Assembly (NCBI GenBank): GCA_003024985.2
Contig: PXIH01S0031410.1
Strand: one strand, 5' to 3'
DNA from: Euperipatoides rowelli
Taxonomy: Eukaryota; Onychophora; Udeonychophora; Euonychophora; Peripatopsidae
DNA: 10,086 bases
Part shown: piece after piece, positions 7,756 to 10,086 of the stretch
Layout of the letters: every line of letters begins with the position of its first letter
How positions within the stretch are numbered: position 1 is the stretch's first letter
The notes under the pieces: model-generated
Seen by the model: the letters and a program-made list of their open reading frames with translations, nothing else
The model's database searches: none
What the model was told of the DNA's origin: nothing
Program-made: the position numbers and the translations under genes

Positions 7756-7799
7756 CAGGCTGTTTATGCCTTTTTTTTTGTGTGTGTTATATTTTGTTT
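7756..7799 (-). CDS. candidate myosin loop-2 microexon
   Basis: Seen: 44 bp between a T-rich acceptor (TTTTAATCCTTAG) and a strong donor (CTG|GTAAGA). With one base from an upstream exon it reads 14 codons, TKYNTHKKKGINSL, and ends on a codon boundary. That matches the phase needed to enter the firm exon at 6745 (NNSSLSSQTRAQQTV). Known: loop 2 of myosins, the surface loop between the upper and lower 50-kDa domains that contacts actin, is variable and often rich in Lys and Gly, and it sits exactly before this point. Inference: a short loop-2 exon. The reading is too short for sequence similarity to prove it, and the exon before it was not found, so chance remains possible. Confidence 0.35.
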
Positions 7800-8540
7800 C
7801 TAAGGATTAAAATCTTAGACTTATTTGTAACTCTACATATAAATAAATAAATAGGTAAATAACATTAATTCATTCCTGAATAGCGATAATGCAAAAACAG
7901 CACATAGTCAATAAAATAATAAACATTAAAACAATAATACAGACTAGACCAGTAGCCTACTTTATACCAATACATAGTTTAAATTGTTTAAAATAATTAA
8001 GTACAGTATTTTCTTATATTGAGTTTAATTCATTTTGGAATTTTATATTATTACTGTGTTATTTATTATTAATTACATTTACAGTACATTAAAAAAATGC
8101 TGAAAATAAAAACGATAAAATTAGTTATTCACTTTCGCAAATCCCCAGTAAATTTTAGAAGAATAAAAAAATTTAATGACAGCTGATTTTATTTTCTCCT
8201 TTTCTTTGTGTAGTATAACTCCGCTTGCCAAATTGTATATATTTTTATTTTGTAAATAGTTTTTTTCTTATAAGTTTTCAACTTATTGTTTTTATTTATT
8301 ATTATTTATTGATTGTACTAAAGATTATTGTGCCTTTTCGACTTTTGGATATGCAGTGGATTATCTCAGCTAAATTCTGTTGGGGTAAACTAGGCTTTTC
8401 CTAGGGATTGAGTTGGACCTTATTCGGCAGTCCATTTGACCATTATTATTGATTCAGTTGTTCAGAAGCAAGAACAATTGAATTTATTTTAATATACTCT
8501 TTAGTTATCTTATTGTATTTTTTTTTTCATTAAGTTTTGT
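7800..8540. other. AT-rich stretch, no gene seen
   Basis: Neither strand shows a protein signature. A less AT-rich patch (about 8335-8465) includes TTTTGGATATGCAGTGGA, echoed by TTTTGTGGATGCAGTGGA at about 8535-8552. If the myosin gene continues to the right, exons for the upper 50-kDa domain, P-loop and switches must lie further on or beyond the window. Confidence 0.5.
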
Positions 8541-8662
8541 GGATGCAGTGGAGGCCTGTCATATCAGGACTTTTGTCTTGTATTGTTCCGATAACGGTAA
8601 TTAATACCGATTTGGAGNACTAATTCATCTTCACGGGTTTGGTTTTGTTCAATATTGCATAA

Positions 8663-8818
8663 ATGGATATCATCTGGTTTGCAAAGGATTGTCTATATTG
8701 TGGCAAGCATTCCTGTCGATCATGTGGATCTTGTATTAGAGTAATTGGTGACGTTTCTGGGGATCCTTCACAAGACTTTTATTTGGATAACATGCAAGAT
8801 CGATCTACTGGACAATGA
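8663..8818 (+). CDS. small Cys-rich ORF, 51 aa, unrecognised
   Basis: ATG at 8663 directly follows an in-frame TAA and the ORF ends in TGA at 8816-8818. Residues 10-24 hold five cysteines and a histidine (C-LY-C-GKHS-C-RS-C-GS-C, His at 16), followed by an acidic, polar tail (GDVSGDPSQDFYLDN). No family is recognised and no signal peptide is visible. The antisense frame is also open for over 50 codons, so openness alone is weak evidence. It lies in a GC-richer patch (8541-8830). It may be a remnant of a larger exon or element, or chance. No metal-binding function is claimed. Confidence 0.2.
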   Translation: MDIIWFAKDCLYCGKHSCRSCGSCIRVIGDVSGDPSQDFYLDNMQDRSTGQ

Positions 8819-9390
8819 CTTTAATTTTTAAGTATAGATGTCTTCATCTAGATTGTTTTACACCTGTAGGTGAGAGACTTGGTTGTGATATGATATTGTT
8901 TCTGCTGCTTACATAGACTTTCCTCTAGTTTTTTTTTTTTAAGTACCATATTTTTCTAATCAACTATATTTTCTTTTTAATACATGTGAATTAGGCCCAT
9001 ATCCTTTGGGGCTAGGACCTTTTCTAGTCAAATCAAATTTGTTTTATGAATGTTTATTTGATCGGGGCTGTTAGCTTCTTTCAAATCGCTTCTTTGTATT
9101 AATATGTGTGAGTTGAAGTAAAACTGAAATATATACAGTATATATACACTCCGTGCAGCTTCCAGACACCAGAGCGCTTCATTTAAATTTGGGATTATTT
9201 TTAGTACAGGCACTATGAATAAGGTTTTTAATTGTCAATGTTTTTAAAGTTCATTTATTTCCTCATGAATTTCTTCTTCTTTAAATGCTTACTGCAATGT
9301 TTGTTACAAGAGGCAATTAATGAATTAAAAAAAAGATGAGTTTGTGAAAATGTGATTGATAGCGAATTCACTAAGTTGTTTTGTTATACT

Positions 9391-9475
9391 ATTTTCATTC
9401 ATTTTTTGCCATTAGCATTCATTTATTGATATGAATGCTAATGGCAAAAAAAAAAAAAAGTTTATTAATGAAAAT
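9391..9475. repeat. nested palindrome: 21-bp perfect hairpin plus 9-bp outer arms
   Basis: Inner arms 9402-9422 and 9431-9451 are perfect complements around TTATTGAT. Outer arms ATTTTCATT (9391-9399) and AATGAAAAT (9467-9475) also pair. A run of 14 A (9446-9459) overlaps and follows the inner right arm and makes the structure asymmetric. The form suggests a palindromic MITE or fold-back element; no target-site duplication is clear. Confidence 0.85.
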
Positions 9476-9890
9476 GATTGAGAAAATCACTACGGGTCTA
9501 ATTATCAAATCAAATGAAAATGTGTTAGATATTCAAAGTTTACATTTTGTCTTAGAAACAATAGAATAATAATTTTATCATTTTATTAAATGTATGCTGT
9601 TGAGAAAAATGAGGTGTTTATCAAAACAGAATGATAAAAAGACTCATTATCAAAACAAATAAATATTAATGATGACTGGGACAAAGTCATATTTACAGTA
9701 TCCTCAACAGACTAGCAAAGGAGGTGTGAAAAAAAGTATATACAAATAAGACATGGTAAAAAAAGTGTTAATATACAGTAGATAAGCTGATTGTAATAGT
9801 GAAAAAGATTAATATATGCTGTATTGTACAGTATAGACAAATCTAAGAAACAAGATATCAATAATTAAACACAGCACAAATAAGGAAAAG

Positions 9891-9937
9891 TGTAGGGGAA
9901 GTGGGGGGAATACCGTGGTGCGGTAATACCACGCATC
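9891..9937. repeat. G-rich island with a short hairpin, possible transposon end
   Basis: TGTAGGGGAAGTGGGGGGAA is followed by CGTGGT (9914-9919) and ACCACG (9928-9933), which pair around GCGGTAAT. A competing stem uses TACCG (9911-9915) and CGGTA (9921-9925). AATACC occurs twice (9909-9914, 9925-9930). Its composition is abrupt against AT-rich flanks, as at the ends of some DNA transposons. Family unknown. Confidence 0.35.
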
Positions 9938-10086
9938 AAAGTTTTTCATATTACGTGATAAAATTAATAAATATATTTAGTACTCCCCTGTTCTGGTTGC
10001 AATAATATGTACCAATAATTGATATAAAGAATCTTGAATTTTTTTTTATAAATGTGGAAAAATGAAAAATCAAATATTTCTTGTTA

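Larger units (their letters stand above)
8831..10086. other. AT-rich stretch with repeats, no gene seen
   Basis: Contains the palindrome at 9391-9475, four TACAGTA heptamers (9134, 9694, 9774, 9827) and the G-rich hairpin island near 9900. The 9213-9028 minus frame shows no conserved motif and has no fitting splice sites. Confidence 0.5.

Noticed and set aside
9028-9213. 61-codon minus-strand ORF containing NEALWCLEAARSVYI
   Set aside because: No known motif, no usable splice sites in phase with the myosin; low-complexity C-terminal part.
9284-9370. Possible exon on the minus strand before a GTAAGC donor, phase-compatible with the 7756-7799 microexon
   Set aside because: No good acceptor, and the reading (…NSLIASCNKHC) does not match the myosin segment expected before loop 2.
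1-10086. CRISPR array, bacterial operon or phage features
   Set aside because: No regularly spaced repeats or prokaryotic gene layout; spliced exons indicate a eukaryote.

Overview
The window looks like part of an AT-rich invertebrate (metazoan) nuclear genome. Three spliced exons on the minus strand encode adjacent pieces of an unconventional myosin motor, most like class III. They lie in long, AT-rich, TE-littered introns with canonical GT/AG borders. No bacterial operon, rRNA, canonical tRNA or CRISPR array is visible. The phylum cannot be fixed from the sequence; an arthropod is plausible because the myosin resembles class III and there is a Ty1/copia-type Gag remnant, but a mollusc or other invertebrate is not excluded.

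Layout, left to right. Positions 1-690 (minus) hold a decayed Ty1/copia gag with a clear CCHC zinc knuckle. Positions 691-1710 are non-coding and include a 26-bp hairpin. Positions 1711-1832 are a compound triplet microsatellite. Positions 2010-2402 (minus) are the C-terminal tail of a LINE reverse-transcriptase ORF with one in-frame stop. Positions 2859-2967 and 3195-3317 are two direct copies of an unknown repeat.

The myosin gene reads right to left. A candidate loop-2 microexon lies at 7756-7799, followed by firm exons at 6630-6745, 4422-4571 and 3881-3992. The three firm exons join without a break in phase: ...PHFV|R|CIKPN...FLK|R|YSILVFKW...LGRTK. Together they span the segment after loop 2, the SH2/SH1 helix region and the converter. 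The 5' part of the gene lies to the right of what can be recognised here. The next exon, which should begin with V-F after GRTK, is not seen at the left before the LINE and copia remnants.

From 7800 to the end, no conserved protein-coding exon was recognised. That part has a slightly GC-richer stretch with a short Cys-rich ORF (8663-8818), a perfect 21-bp hairpin (9402-9451), many copies of the heptamer TACAGTA, and a G-rich hairpin island near 9900. The host gene and the two recognisable retroelement remnants are on the same strand. I see no obviously new biological system. The most useful results are the myosin exon model, the candidate microexon and several unexplained palindromic or duplicated repeats.
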